NCBI RefSeq assembly: GCF_007859315.1
Contig: NZ_VOHA01000011.1
Location: forward strand, 124,001 to 188,000
DNA length: 64,000 bases
DNA from: Reyranella sp. CPCC 100927
Lineage (GTDB): Bacteria; Pseudomonadota; Alphaproteobacteria; Reyranellales; Reyranellaceae
Reading direction: 5' to 3'
This document shows positions 44,037 to 52,376 of this stretch, in pieces (the first letter of the stretch is position 1; each line of letters opens with the position of its first letter). The notes beneath the pieces were generated by a model, which ran no database searches, was not told the origin of the DNA, and saw only the letters and a list, made by a program, of their open reading frames with translations. Both the position numbers and the translations under genes were made by a program.

Positions 44037-44900
44037 CTATGCCGGCCGCTGTCGCTGCAGCAGGATCAGGCCGCCGGCCGCGATCAAGGCAGCGCCGATC
44101 AAGGTGCCGGGACCGGGGACCTCGTGGAAGACGAGATAGCCGATGGCCGCTGCACCGATCAGCTCGACATAGACCAGCGGGGCCAGCGTCGAGGCGTCGG
44201 CCAGGCGAAAAGCGACGATCGACAGAATGTGACCGACGGCAGAAAAAACACCCAGGCCGACGAAGAAGACGAGATCGCTCCATGCCGGCGTCGTCCACGA
44301 TGCGACCGCCTGCGGTGTCATCAGCAAGGCGCCGACCACGCATTGGAAGACCAATGTCTGCAGAGGGTCGCTGTCCTGTGCCGCCTGGCGCGTAGCGATG
44401 ATGTAGAGCGCGAAAGACAGGCCAGCACCGAACGCCAGCAGAAGCCCCGGCTCGATGGTCGCACCCGGCCGCAAGATGACGAGCGCTCCGACAAAGCCCA
44501 GGACAAGGCTCAGCACCTTGCGCGCGGTCAGGCTCTCCTTGAGAACCGGGACGGACAGCACGACCGCAATGATAGGGCCCACGAAGTAGGCGCTGACCGC
44601 GGTCGCCAACGGGATGCGCGCGATCGCCATGAAATAGAGCGTCATGGAGATGACCAGGAACACGGTGCGCAAGGCGTGGGCAACGCGACGCTCGGCCGGG
44701 AAGACCCGCCGGCCGCGATAGGCGGCAGCCACCGGCAGGACGATGGCACACGCCACGACGTAGCGTGCCCAGCTGAGGAACAGCGGCGAGTAGCCGGCGC
44801 TCAGGAATTTAGCCAGTCCATCGACAAGCGGGATGATCAGCATGGCGACGATCATCAGGACAACGCCGCGCGCTATGCTGCTCGAACCGGTCGATGTCAT
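44037..44900 (-). CDS. DMT-superfamily (EamA) transporter
   Basis: A 287-residue inner-membrane protein with ten hydrophobic segments in two EamA halves, the first opening GVVLMIVAMLIIPLVDGLAK and the second closing LVYVELIGAAAIGYLVFHEV. This is the metabolite-exporter type (YdcZ/RhaT relatives). ATG 44900 is chosen because the longer frame to 44990 reads charged, non-membrane sequence. It diverges from the ChaA-type gene. Substrate unknown. Confidence 0.9.
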   Translation of the reverse strand: MTSTGSSSIARGVVLMIVAMLIIPLVDGLAKFLSAGYSPLFLSWARYVVACAIVLPVAAAYRGRRVFPAERRVAHALRTVFLVISMTLYFMAIARIPLATAVSAYFVGPIIAVVLSVPVLKESLTARKVLSLVLGFVGALVILRPGATIEPGLLLAFGAGLSFALYIIATRQAAQDSDPLQTLVFQCVVGALLMTPQAVASWTTPAWSDLVFFVGLGVFSAVGHILSIVAFRLADASTLAPLVYVELIGAAAIGYLVFHEVPGPGTLIGAALIAAGGLILLQRQRPA

Positions 44901-45003
44901 GGCGGGTGACGCACGCTCCTCACGACGATCGACATGACAGACCATGCGCACCACCGCAAGGTCCTTCACCGCATCCGGTACGAAACTCAAACGTCATCGA
45001 CAA

Positions 45004-46140
45004 ATGAAGGATCGTCCTTCAGTGTCGCAGAGTCCGTCACACGCTATCGGTCATCTCATGCTGCGCGATCACCTGCCTCCCTGGACCTGGATCAGCCCGC
45101 TCGCGGGCTGGATATTGCTGGGCATATCCTTGTTTATTGCCCATCCGGTGTTCATCGTGGTGCTGGGTGCGGGCCTGGTCGCGTGTGTGCTGTCGGCAGT
45201 CCATCATGCCGAGGTTGTGGCCCATCGCGTCGGTGAGCCGTTCGGCACGCTGGTGCTGGCGCTGGCCGTGACGGTGATCGAGGTGGCGCTGATCGTGTCG
45301 ATGATGCTGGCCGGCGGCGAGACGACGGCGTCGCTGGCCCGCGATACCATCTTCGCGGCGGTCATGATCATTCTCAACGGCATGGTCGGGCTGTGCTTGC
45401 TTGCCGGTGGCTCGCGTCACGGCGAACAGGCATTCGGCCTGTACGGCGTCAACGCGGCACTGGCAACGCTGGCGACCATGTCCGTTCTGACCCTCGTGCT
45501 GCCCAACGCCACCACAACGGTCGCCGGCCCCGTCTACTCGGGGGGCCAGCTGGCGCTGGTCGCCATCGTGTCTCTTGTGCTCTACGGCGCCTTCGTCCTG
45601 ATCCAGACCGTTCGCCACCGCGATTACTTCCTGCCGGAAGGCCATGCGGCACATGATGCCGAGGCGCATGCCGCGCCGCCCAGTACGCGCGTGGCGGCGA
45701 TCAGCGCGGCGCTGCTGCTGGCCTGCCTGGTGGCCGTGGTGCTGCTGGCCAAGGCGCTCGCCCCCACGATCGAGGCGGCGGTCGACGCTGCGGGCGCCCC
45801 CAAGGCTGTGGTCGGCATCATCATCGCCGCCATCGTGCTGCTGCCCGAAAGCCTGGCGGCCCTGAAGGCAGCCCGAGTCAACCGGCTGCAGACCAGCCTC
45901 AACCTGGCGCTGGGCTCGGCGCTGGCCTCGATCGGACTCACCATACCGGCCGTCGCCATGGTCGCGCTCGCCACCGGCTGGACCCTGGTGCTGGGCCTGG
46001 ACCTCAAGGAGATGGTGCTGCTGGCGCTGTCGCTGCTGGTGGCGACGCTGTCGCTGGGCACCGGCCGCACGACAGTGCTGCAGGGCGCCGTGCATCTCGT
46101 GATCTTTGTCGTCTACCTGTTCACCACCATCGTGCCCTGA
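45004..46140 (+). CDS. chaA: Calcium/sodium:proton antiporter, ChaA type
   Basis: A 378-residue cation antiporter of the CaCA superfamily with about eleven membrane segments. The two alpha-repeat motifs are visible: GEPFGTLVLALAVTVIEVAL and IVLLPESLAALKAARVNRLQ, each with the ion-binding Glu. It would extrude Ca2+ or Na+/K+ at alkaline pH. The start could be ATG 45004 or ATG 45058; neither has a strong ribosome site. Confidence 0.9.
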   Translation: MKDRPSVSQSPSHAIGHLMLRDHLPPWTWISPLAGWILLGISLFIAHPVFIVVLGAGLVACVLSAVHHAEVVAHRVGEPFGTLVLALAVTVIEVALIVSMMLAGGETTASLARDTIFAAVMIILNGMVGLCLLAGGSRHGEQAFGLYGVNAALATLATMSVLTLVLPNATTTVAGPVYSGGQLALVAIVSLVLYGAFVLIQTVRHRDYFLPEGHAAHDAEAHAAPPSTRVAAISAALLLACLVAVVLLAKALAPTIEAAVDAAGAPKAVVGIIIAAIVLLPESLAALKAARVNRLQTSLNLALGSALASIGLTIPAVAMVALATGWTLVLGLDLKEMVLLALSLLVATLSLGTGRTTVLQGAVHLVIFVVYLFTTIVP

Positions 46141-46152
46141 GCCCTGTCGTGG

Positions 46153-46866
46153 TCAGCCGCGGCAGGCCGCGACGAAGGCGGCGAAGATCCGCTTGTCGCC
46201 GTCGCTGATGTGGAACTCGGGGTGCCACTGCACACCCAGGCAGAAGCGCCGGCCGGTGACTTCGATGCCTTCGATCACGCCATCGTCGGCGACGGCGTTC
46301 ACCACGACGCCGCTGGGCTCGTCGAGCGCCGCCTGGTGGTGGGCACTGTTGACCGGCAGGCGGTCGACGCCGACCAGGCGGTGCAGCAGGGTTCCCGGCT
46401 TGACGGCCACCTCGTGGCCGGCCTGATCGCGTGGATTGGGTTGCTCGTGCGCCAGCGCGTCGGGCACCGCGTCGGGGATGTGCTGGATCAGCTTGCCGCC
46501 CAGCACGACATGCAGCAGTTGCTGGCCGCCGCAGATGCCGAGCACCGGCATGTCACGCTCGATGGCACCGCGGGTGATGGCGAACTCGAAGGCCGTGCGC
46601 CGGTCCTTGGTGATCACCGTGCTGTGGCGTGCGCCACCGTCGTAGTATGCCGGATCGACGTCGAACGCGCCGCCGGTCACCAACACGCCATCGATGGTGT
46701 CAAGGTAGTCGACGGCCTGATCGGGCTCATGCGGTAGTGCCACCGGCAGGCCGCCGGCCGCCACCACGGCACCGAAGTAGTTCTGGCGGGCGGCGTACCA
46801 GGGGAATTTGGAGTAGCCGCCAGGCTGCTCGGCATCGAGTGTCACGCCGATAAGGGGTCGTTTCAT
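46153..46866 (-). CDS. Class I glutamine amidotransferase, gamma-glutamyl-GABA hydrolase type
   Basis: A 237-residue PuuD-like hydrolase. The nucleophile is in MPVLGICGGQQLLHVVLGGK, and the His-Glu pair in LGVQWHPEFHISDGD. PuuD cleaves gamma-Glu-GABA in putrescine breakdown; others act on gamma-Glu isopropylamide. A polyamine-type transporter and aminotransferase sit 10 kb away, but there is no puuA, so a putrescine role is only a possibility. Confidence 0.87.
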   Translation of the reverse strand: MKRPLIGVTLDAEQPGGYSKFPWYAARQNYFGAVVAAGGLPVALPHEPDQAVDYLDTIDGVLVTGGAFDVDPAYYDGGARHSTVITKDRRTAFEFAITRGAIERDMPVLGICGGQQLLHVVLGGKLIQHIPDAVPDALAHEQPNPRDQAGHEVAVKPGTLLHRLVGVDRLPVNSAHHQAALDEPSGVVVNAVADDGVIEGIEVTGRRFCLGVQWHPEFHISDGDKRIFAAFVAACRG

Positions 46867-46971
46867 GTGGCCCAGACTAAAGGAAGAGGATCGTCGCTAA
46901 AAGACGACATCGCCGGCAAAACCGGCATGCGCCTTATGGTCACCACCCATGGCCGCTCGGCACCGGGCGGC

Positions 46972-47015
46972 ATTGATACGCAATGACAGTCGAATTGATA
47001 CGGGATGCCAGTCGA
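46972..47015. repeat. Tandem 22-base direct repeat upstream of the aspzincin gene
   Basis: Two adjoining copies (46972-46993 and 46994-47015) agree at 19 of 22 positions. Both begin ATTGATACG and end CAGTCGA. The 22-base period, about two helical turns, would place a DNA-binding protein on the same face, 83 bases before the start at 47099. This is the only such array seen in the window. Confidence 0.65.
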
Positions 47016-47098
47016 CGGACCGGCTGATCCGTACGAACAGTTGCACCTGCTCAACTGAGATTGACGCGTCGTCGATCGGCCTCGTCGGGAGAGACTCG

Positions 47099-47707
47099 AT
47101 GTCTGTCACTTTCAACGGCTTTGGCACGGTTCCCACGGATCTCTACAATGCCGCGTTCATGAACGCGAAAACGCTGGTCCACAAAGCTGCAATGAGCGCG
47201 GGATCGCTCCTGTCTCTCCCGACGACCTCGCCGACCTACAAGAATGCCAAGGCTGCTTTCACCCGCTTCTGGGGAAAGCGTGGTCCGGCTTCCGTGAGTG
47301 CAAAACTCAATGCGATCTATATCGCGATGGTCTCCCAAGACTGGACCATCAACTATGATCCTTCGGAAAACGCATACGCCTATGTGCTCACGAGCGATTG
47401 CGTGTCGTATTCAAAGGATGACTTCACCGCGCGGATCGCCTTTTGCCCACCGCTCGTGAACACGCTTTCGGCACTGGGCACCAATTCGGCCGCCGGCACG
47501 ATCATCCACGAAATCAGTCACCTGGTGCTGGGGACTGAGGACATCGAATACGGCATGAAAAGCTGCTCAGAACTCGAAGATAGAGATAAAATAATCAACG
47601 CAGACAATTTCCAGTATTATTGCGAGCTGTTTCAGCTCACATCGTTGGCGCAACTGCCCGTCCTGAGCGACAACTACAACAAGAAGCATTGGCCGCCGAA
47701 ATCATGA
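47099..47707 (+). CDS. Aspzincin-type (M35, lysine-specific) metallo-endopeptidase
   Basis: A 202-residue protein. The aspzincin zinc site is complete: HEISH (137-141) with GTEDIEYG (145-152), where Asp148 is the third ligand. NADNFQYYCELF (167-178) is the usual M35 C-terminal motif. Deuterolysin-like enzymes cut peptide bonds, some at Lys. No signal peptide is seen, so delivery would need another route or the gene acts inside. GGGAGAG lies before ATG 47099. The gene is clearly more AT-rich than its surroundings (e.g. near 47580), a sign of transfer. Bacterial copies are sometimes secretion-system effectors; no such system is here. Confidence 0.82.
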   Translation: MSVTFNGFGTVPTDLYNAAFMNAKTLVHKAAMSAGSLLSLPTTSPTYKNAKAAFTRFWGKRGPASVSAKLNAIYIAMVSQDWTINYDPSENAYAYVLTSDCVSYSKDDFTARIAFCPPLVNTLSALGTNSAAGTIIHEISHLVLGTEDIEYGMKSCSELEDRDKIINADNFQYYCELFQLTSLAQLPVLSDNYNKKHWPPKS

Positions 47708-47720
47708 CCGGCCGGCATGC

Positions 47721-48011
47721 TTACTTGCACTTCACCTCTTCCTTGTACTCGCCGTCTTCCTTCCACTCCCGCTTGATCTCGCAGCGGCCGCGCCGGTATT
47801 CCTCCTTGCCGGCGCGCCGTCCGTCGCGAAAGGCGTGCTGGTGGCCCGGCTTGCATTCGACCTTCTGCTCGTACTTGCCGCCCTTGTCATACTTGCGCTC
47901 GACATCGCAGCCGCGGTCGCGGAACTTCTCCGTACGCGAATCGGCGGCGGCTTCGAAGGCGCCACCGACCAAACCCAGGCTGACGACAGCCGACGATAGA
48001 AGCAGTCTCAT
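47721..48011 (-). CDS. Small exported Cys-rich, highly charged protein
   Basis: A 96-residue protein. The signal peptide (MRLLLSSAVVSLGLVGGAFEAAA, cleaved near ADS) is followed by two copies of a motif C-[DE]-[VI]-x-R-x-[YW]-x3-G-x-Y-x3-V-x-C-K: CDVERKYDKGGKYEQKVECK and CEIKREWKEDGEYKEEVKCK. Four Cys suggest two disulfides in the periplasm. It is convergent with the aspzincin gene (13 bases between stops). Unknown function. Confidence 0.72.
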   Translation of the reverse strand: MRLLLSSAVVSLGLVGGAFEAAADSRTEKFRDRGCDVERKYDKGGKYEQKVECKPGHQHAFRDGRRAGKEEYRRGRCEIKREWKEDGEYKEEVKCK

Positions 48012-48153
48012 CGCGGCCTCCCACCGTTGACCGATGATTCACACTGTCGGCAGCAATTGTGGCCCGGGCGCGGCATGGGAAACCGACGGCGCGACGGCTC
48101 AAATTGGTCACGACGGAGTTGAGTCACCGCGCGGCAAAGCGCAGGTTGCGCCG

Positions 48154-49335
48154 ATGACCCGCCATCCCGCTCCGGGCCTGAAACGACGCGCGCCCAGCGA
48201 TCCGCGCGCGATCCGCGAGGAGATTCGCGCCGAGGCACAGCGCCTGGGGTTCGATGCCGTGGGCTTTGCCGCGGCCCAGGCGCCGCCCGAGCAGCATGAC
48301 GCCCTGGCCGCCTTCGTGCACCAGGGCTGGCACGGCGACATGGACTGGCTGGCCGACGACACCGAGACCCGTGCGAACCCGGCACGGTTGTGGCCCCGCG
48401 CCGGGACATTGATTGCGCTGGGCATGACCTACACCCCGGCCCACGACCCGCTGGCCGTGCTCGCGCAGCGCGATCGTGCCGCGATCGCGGTCTATGCCCA
48501 GGGCCGCGACTACCACATGGTGGTGAAATCGCGTCTGAAGGCGCTGGGCCTGTGGATATGGAACCGCTGGGGCCGCGAGCTGAAGGTGTTCGTCGACACC
48601 GCGCCGGTGATGGAACGGCCGGCGGCAGCGCGTGCCGGGCTGGGCTGGCAGGGCAAGCACACCAACCTGGTCTCCCGCACGCACGGCTCTTGGCTGTTCC
48701 TGGGCGAGATCCTCACCACGCTGGCCCTACCGGCCGACGAGCCCGAGCGCGATCATTGCGGTACCTGCCGCGCGTGCCTGGACATCTGCCCCACCGGGGC
48801 CTTCCCCGCTCCCGGGCGGCTCGACGCGCGGCGCTGCATTTCCTACCTCACCATCGAGCATGCCGGCCCGATCCCGCGCGAATTTCGAGCCCCGATCGGC
48901 AACCGCATCTATGGCTGCGACGACTGCCTGGCCGTCTGCCCGTGGAACAAGTTCGCGCAGACCGCGCGCGAAGCAGCGTTCGCACCCCGCCCCGGCACCG
49001 CGGCACCGCGGCTGACCGACCTTGCCGCGCTCGACGACGCGGCCTTCCGCCGGTTGTTCAGCGGCACCGCGATCAAGCGCAGCGGCCGTGACCGCTTCGT
49101 GCGCAACGTCGCGATCGCGCTGGGCAATTCGGCAGATGCTCAGTCCCTGCCGGCGGTGCGGCACCTGTTGGACGACACCAGCCCATTGGTCCGTGGCGCT
49201 GCGGTATGGGCATTGATGCAGTTGTCACCGACGGCGTTCAGGGAAGAGCGCGAGCGGCGTCGGGTTGCCGAATCCGATGCCGACGTACAGGCCGAGTGGG
49301 ATGCTGTCCCTGGTACTCGGAAGCACGCGTCCTGA
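48154..49335 (+). CDS. queG: Epoxyqueuosine reductase QueG
   Basis: A 393-residue corrinoid Fe-S enzyme that reduces epoxyqueuosine in tRNA to queuosine. The two [4Fe-4S] sites are CGTCRACLDICPTGAF (202-217) and GCDDCLAVCPWNK (about 254-266). VDTAPVMERPAAARAGLGWQ and GKHTNLVSR are also typical. A C-terminal HEAT-like part (DTSPLVRGAAVWAL) is seen. ATG 48154 is used; an ATG at 48034 only reads intergenic DNA. It finishes the queuosine route started by queF, tgt and queA in this window. Confidence 0.96.
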   Translation: MTRHPAPGLKRRAPSDPRAIREEIRAEAQRLGFDAVGFAAAQAPPEQHDALAAFVHQGWHGDMDWLADDTETRANPARLWPRAGTLIALGMTYTPAHDPLAVLAQRDRAAIAVYAQGRDYHMVVKSRLKALGLWIWNRWGRELKVFVDTAPVMERPAAARAGLGWQGKHTNLVSRTHGSWLFLGEILTTLALPADEPERDHCGTCRACLDICPTGAFPAPGRLDARRCISYLTIEHAGPIPREFRAPIGNRIYGCDDCLAVCPWNKFAQTAREAAFAPRPGTAAPRLTDLAALDDAAFRRLFSGTAIKRSGRDRFVRNVAIALGNSADAQSLPAVRHLLDDTSPLVRGAAVWALMQLSPTAFREERERRRVAESDADVQAEWDAVPGTRKHAS

Positions 49336-49341
49336 TACAGC

Positions 49342-49428
49342 TGTCATCCCGAGCGCAGCGAGGGATCTTCTGCAAGTGACGCACGGGTGCGCCTGCACCG
49401 AAAGATCCCTCGCTGCGCTCGGGATGAT
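49342..49428. repeat. Palindromic intergenic element, second family, copy 2
   Basis: Inverted arms carry GAGCGCAGCGAGGGATCTTC (49351-49370) and its partner GAAAGATCCCTCGCTGCGCTC (from 49400). The outer edges TGTCATCCC and GGGATGATGA also pair. It lies between convergent queG and M16 peptidase genes and matches the element at 6795-6877. Confidence 0.78.
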
Positions 49429-49439
49429 GATCCACTCTA

Positions 49440-50891
49440 CTATTCGCTCGCTGTGACGCCCTGCGGCTTGCCGACGACGGCGGTCACCGTGGCATCCAGC
49501 TGCAAGACGCGCTGGGCGATGCGCTTGACGTCCGCCAGGGTCACGCGATCGATCAGTTCCTTGCGGCGCGTCATGTGGTCAGGCGCCAGGCCGTCGACCT
49601 GCATGGACAGCAGCAGGCCGGCAATCGACTTGGTGGAGTCCAGGGTCAGCGCCAGCGCACCGTTGAGATAAGTCTTGGCATCGGCCAACTCGGCCTCGGT
49701 GATGCCGTCCGTGGCCATCAGCGCCAGCTGTTCGCGGATGATCTTGACCGACTCGGCGACACGTTCGTTGGCGGTGCCGACCGAGGCGATCAGCAGGCCG
49801 GCCTGCCGATAGGTCGACAGCCGGCTGTAGGCGCCGTAGGCCAATCCGCGCTTCTCCCGCACCTCGTTCATCAACCGGCCGGAGAAGCCGCCGCCACCCA
49901 GCACGTGGTTCATGATCGTGGCAGCGTACCAGTCGGGGTCGTCGCGCTTGAGGCTGGGCATCGCGATCAGGGCGACGCTCTGCGGCACCTCGCGCGCCAC
50001 CACCAGGGTGCGGCCGCCAGGTCGGCTGGCCTGCGGCGTCCATTTCGGGACATCGGCCGGCCCCGTGGTGGCCGGCAGCGAACCAAAGGCGCGATCGACC
50101 AGCGCCACGATCTCGGCTTCGGTCACATCGCCCACCACGGCCAGCCGCAGGCGGTCGCGCGCGAACTGGCGCTTCACCTGCTGGCGCAGATCATCGACCG
50201 TGATGGCTTCGATGCCGGCGACGGTGCCGTCGGCCGGCCGGCCGTACGGGTGGCTGCCGAACACCGCCTTCAACAGGGTGCGGTTGGCGACCGAGCCCGG
50301 CGACTGCTCGGCCTGCTTCAGGCCGCTCACGAACTGTCGCTGCAGACGCTGGATCGAGTCGGCGTCCAGCCGCGGCTCGGTCAGGGCCAGCCGCAGCAGG
50401 TCGATCGATTGCTCGCGATACTCGCGCAGCATGCGCACGCTGCCACTGAAGCGATCAACCGAGACGCCGAAGCTGAGCCGAGCCGCAATATCTTCCTGGC
50501 GACCCTTGAAGGCGGCTGCATCGTACGGGCCGGCACCTTGATCCAGCAGCGAGGCGGCAAGCTGGGCCAGTCCTTCCTTACCGGCGGGATCCTGCGCCGA
50601 GCCGCCTTCGAACGAAAAGCTGATGGCGATGACGGGCGCCGTGCGATCCTCGACCAGCCACAGCTTGATGCCGGCCGGCGTGGTCAAGGTCTTGATGTCG
50701 ATAGCGAACGCCGGCGACGTGACGAGGACGGCCATCATCGCAACAATGCCGCCCAGGATGAAGCGGCGCCTTTTCGGACCGCGGGCGTCCACGCCCGCAC
50801 TCGCTCGCAGCAAAGCGAAGAGCGAACGACTGTCGGCGCTTCCGCGCCGATGCGCGCGTGGACGCGCGCGGTCCCAAAACAGAAGGCGCAT
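49440..50891 (-). CDS. M16-family peptidase, HXXEH-less partner, with in-frame palindromic element
   Basis: A 483-residue protein with two M16 half domains. At the place where the active enzyme has HFLEH it reads KEGLAQLAASLLD, so the zinc site is lost and this is the inactive partner. ATG 50891 overlaps the stop of the upstream active M16 gene (ATGA), strong evidence for this start. Residues 6-39 are then read from a palindromic element (WDRARPRAHRRG to VDARGP). Only after that comes the signal peptide with twin Arg (KRRRFILGGIVAMMAVLV, cleaved after AFA). Confidence 0.88.
   Translation of the reverse strand: MRLLFWDRARPRAHRRGSADSRSLFALLRASAGVDARGPKRRRFILGGIVAMMAVLVTSPAFAIDIKTLTTPAGIKLWLVEDRTAPVIAISFSFEGGSAQDPAGKEGLAQLAASLLDQGAGPYDAAAFKGRQEDIAARLSFGVSVDRFSGSVRMLREYREQSIDLLRLALTEPRLDADSIQRLQRQFVSGLKQAEQSPGSVANRTLLKAVFGSHPYGRPADGTVAGIEAITVDDLRQQVKRQFARDRLRLAVVGDVTEAEIVALVDRAFGSLPATTGPADVPKWTPQASRPGGRTLVVAREVPQSVALIAMPSLKRDDPDWYAATIMNHVLGGGGFSGRLMNEVREKRGLAYGAYSRLSTYRQAGLLIASVGTANERVAESVKIIREQLALMATDGITEAELADAKTYLNGALALTLDSTKSIAGLLLSMQVDGLAPDHMTRRKELIDRVTLADVKRIAQRVLQLDATVTAVVGKPQGVTASE
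50771..50875. repeat. Palindromic element, copy 5 (inside the M16 gene)
   Basis: The outer ends CGGACC and GGTCCC pair. Each arm is a self-palindrome, GCGGGCGT-CC-ACGCCCGC and GCGCGCGT-GG-ACGCGCGC. They differ from each other at two places that are matched within each arm, a sign of selection for pairing. The centre, read on the minus strand, matches the copy at 25299-25394 (ATCGGCGC, AGCGCCGACA, TTCGCTCTTCGCT, GAGCGA). Confidence 0.85.
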
Positions 50892-52276
50892 CAGCCGTTC
50901 TCCGGCAGCAGCAGCGACGTGACGCTGCGGGACTCGTCGAGCACGGCACGCGCCGCTTCCACGATCTGGCCCGACGTGACGGCAACGATGCGGGTCGGCC
51001 ATTCATCGACGTCGGCCATGGTGCCGCCCGTCGTCAAGGTCGAGCCGTACATCTGCGGACCGCTCGTCAGCGAATCGCGAGCATAGATGGCGGCTGCCAG
51101 CAACCGGCGCTTGGCCCGGTCGATCTCGTCGTCGGTCAGACCATCACGCAGCAACCGGACAACCTGCTGCTGCGCCGCCGCCGCGGCATCAGCCACGGTC
51201 TTCTGCGGTGCCGGTGTCACGCCGATGCCGAAGCTCGTCAATCCCAGCGTCTGCGCCGAATAACCAGCGCTGGCATCTATGGCGACCTTGCTGTCCAGCA
51301 CCAGGGTGCGATAGAGGCGGCCGGTCTGGCCGCCTCCCAGCGCCTGCGCCAGGACCTGCAATGCGTAGGCGTGGCGCGTCTCGCCCAGGCGGTAGCTCGG
51401 CGCCACATAGTCGCGCGACCATTCTGCCTGTGCGACCCGCCGATCGCGTCGCTCGACGGTACGCGGCAGGCCGGTGCCGATGGCAGTGCTGCGCGTGCGC
51501 GGCGGTACCTGCTTGCGTGGGACGGCTGCGTAGTACTTGTCAGCCAGCGCCCGCACGGCATCGCCCGTGGTATCGCCCGCGATCAGCAGGACGGCGTTGT
51601 TGGGCGCATAGTGGTGATCGTAGAACGACTGAGCATCGGCAACGCCCAGGCCGCGGATTTCCTGGGCAAAGCCGATCACCGGGATGCCATACCCCTGCCG
51701 CCCGTAGAGCGCCTCGCGGGTCACCTCGTCGAGTAACGCTGCGGGCTGGTTGTCGGTGCGCGTCCTGCGTTCCTCCAGCACCACATCGCGCTCGGGCAGC
51801 AATTCCTGCTCGGCCACGATCAGATTGGCCATGCGGTCGGCTTCCATCCGCATGACCAGTTCAAGCTGATCGGCAGCGATGGTCTGGTGATAGGCGGTGT
51901 AGTCGTAGCTGGTGAAGGCGTTGTCGTTGCCGCCCACCCGCGCGACGATCTTCGAGAATTCGCCGGCCGGCACCGTGGGCGTGCCCTTGAACATCAGATG
52001 TTCAAGGAAATGCGCAATGCCCGACTTGCCCGCCGGCTCGTCGGCGGAACCAACCTTGTACCAGATCATCTGGTTGACGATCGGCGCACGCGCCGAGGGC
52101 AACACGATGACCTGCAGCCCGTTGGCGAGTTCGAAGGTGGTGGTCGACGGGACCGGCGGCAAGGCCGGCATCGAGACCTTGGTCTGGGCCCGGGCCGACA
52201 GCGGTGCCATCAGGCCGAACAACGAGGCCACCGATCCGGCGGCCAGCACATCACGCCGTGTGAGCATAGCGTCCAC
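50891..52276 (-). CDS. M16-family zinc peptidase (HXXEH active subunit)
   Basis: A 461-residue processing-peptidase-like enzyme. The zinc motif is GIAHFLEHLMFKGT, with the downstream Glu in ERDVVLEERRTR. N-terminal sequence MLTRRDVLAAGSVASLFGLM has a twin-arginine look (start ATG 52276 or 52267), so export to the periplasm is expected. The active and inactive M16 genes are adjacent and coupled, as for many bacterial PqqL-like pairs that form a heterodimer. Part of the ileS - lspA - DUF3035 unit. Confidence 0.93.
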   Translation of the reverse strand: MDAMLTRRDVLAAGSVASLFGLMAPLSARAQTKVSMPALPPVPSTTTFELANGLQVIVLPSARAPIVNQMIWYKVGSADEPAGKSGIAHFLEHLMFKGTPTVPAGEFSKIVARVGGNDNAFTSYDYTAYHQTIAADQLELVMRMEADRMANLIVAEQELLPERDVVLEERRTRTDNQPAALLDEVTREALYGRQGYGIPVIGFAQEIRGLGVADAQSFYDHHYAPNNAVLLIAGDTTGDAVRALADKYYAAVPRKQVPPRTRSTAIGTGLPRTVERRDRRVAQAEWSRDYVAPSYRLGETRHAYALQVLAQALGGGQTGRLYRTLVLDSKVAIDASAGYSAQTLGLTSFGIGVTPAPQKTVADAAAAAQQQVVRLLRDGLTDDEIDRAKRRLLAAAIYARDSLTSGPQMYGSTLTTGGTMADVDEWPTRIVAVTSGQIVEAARAVLDESRSVTSLLLPENG

Positions 52277-52376
52277 TGTACCCGAGCCGGGTCCTGATCA
52301 TCATCACGATGCCGTTGGGATTACTGAGGGCGTGGGCGTCCCCGTGCGCCACGGCGCGAGGACGCTTACGACCGAC

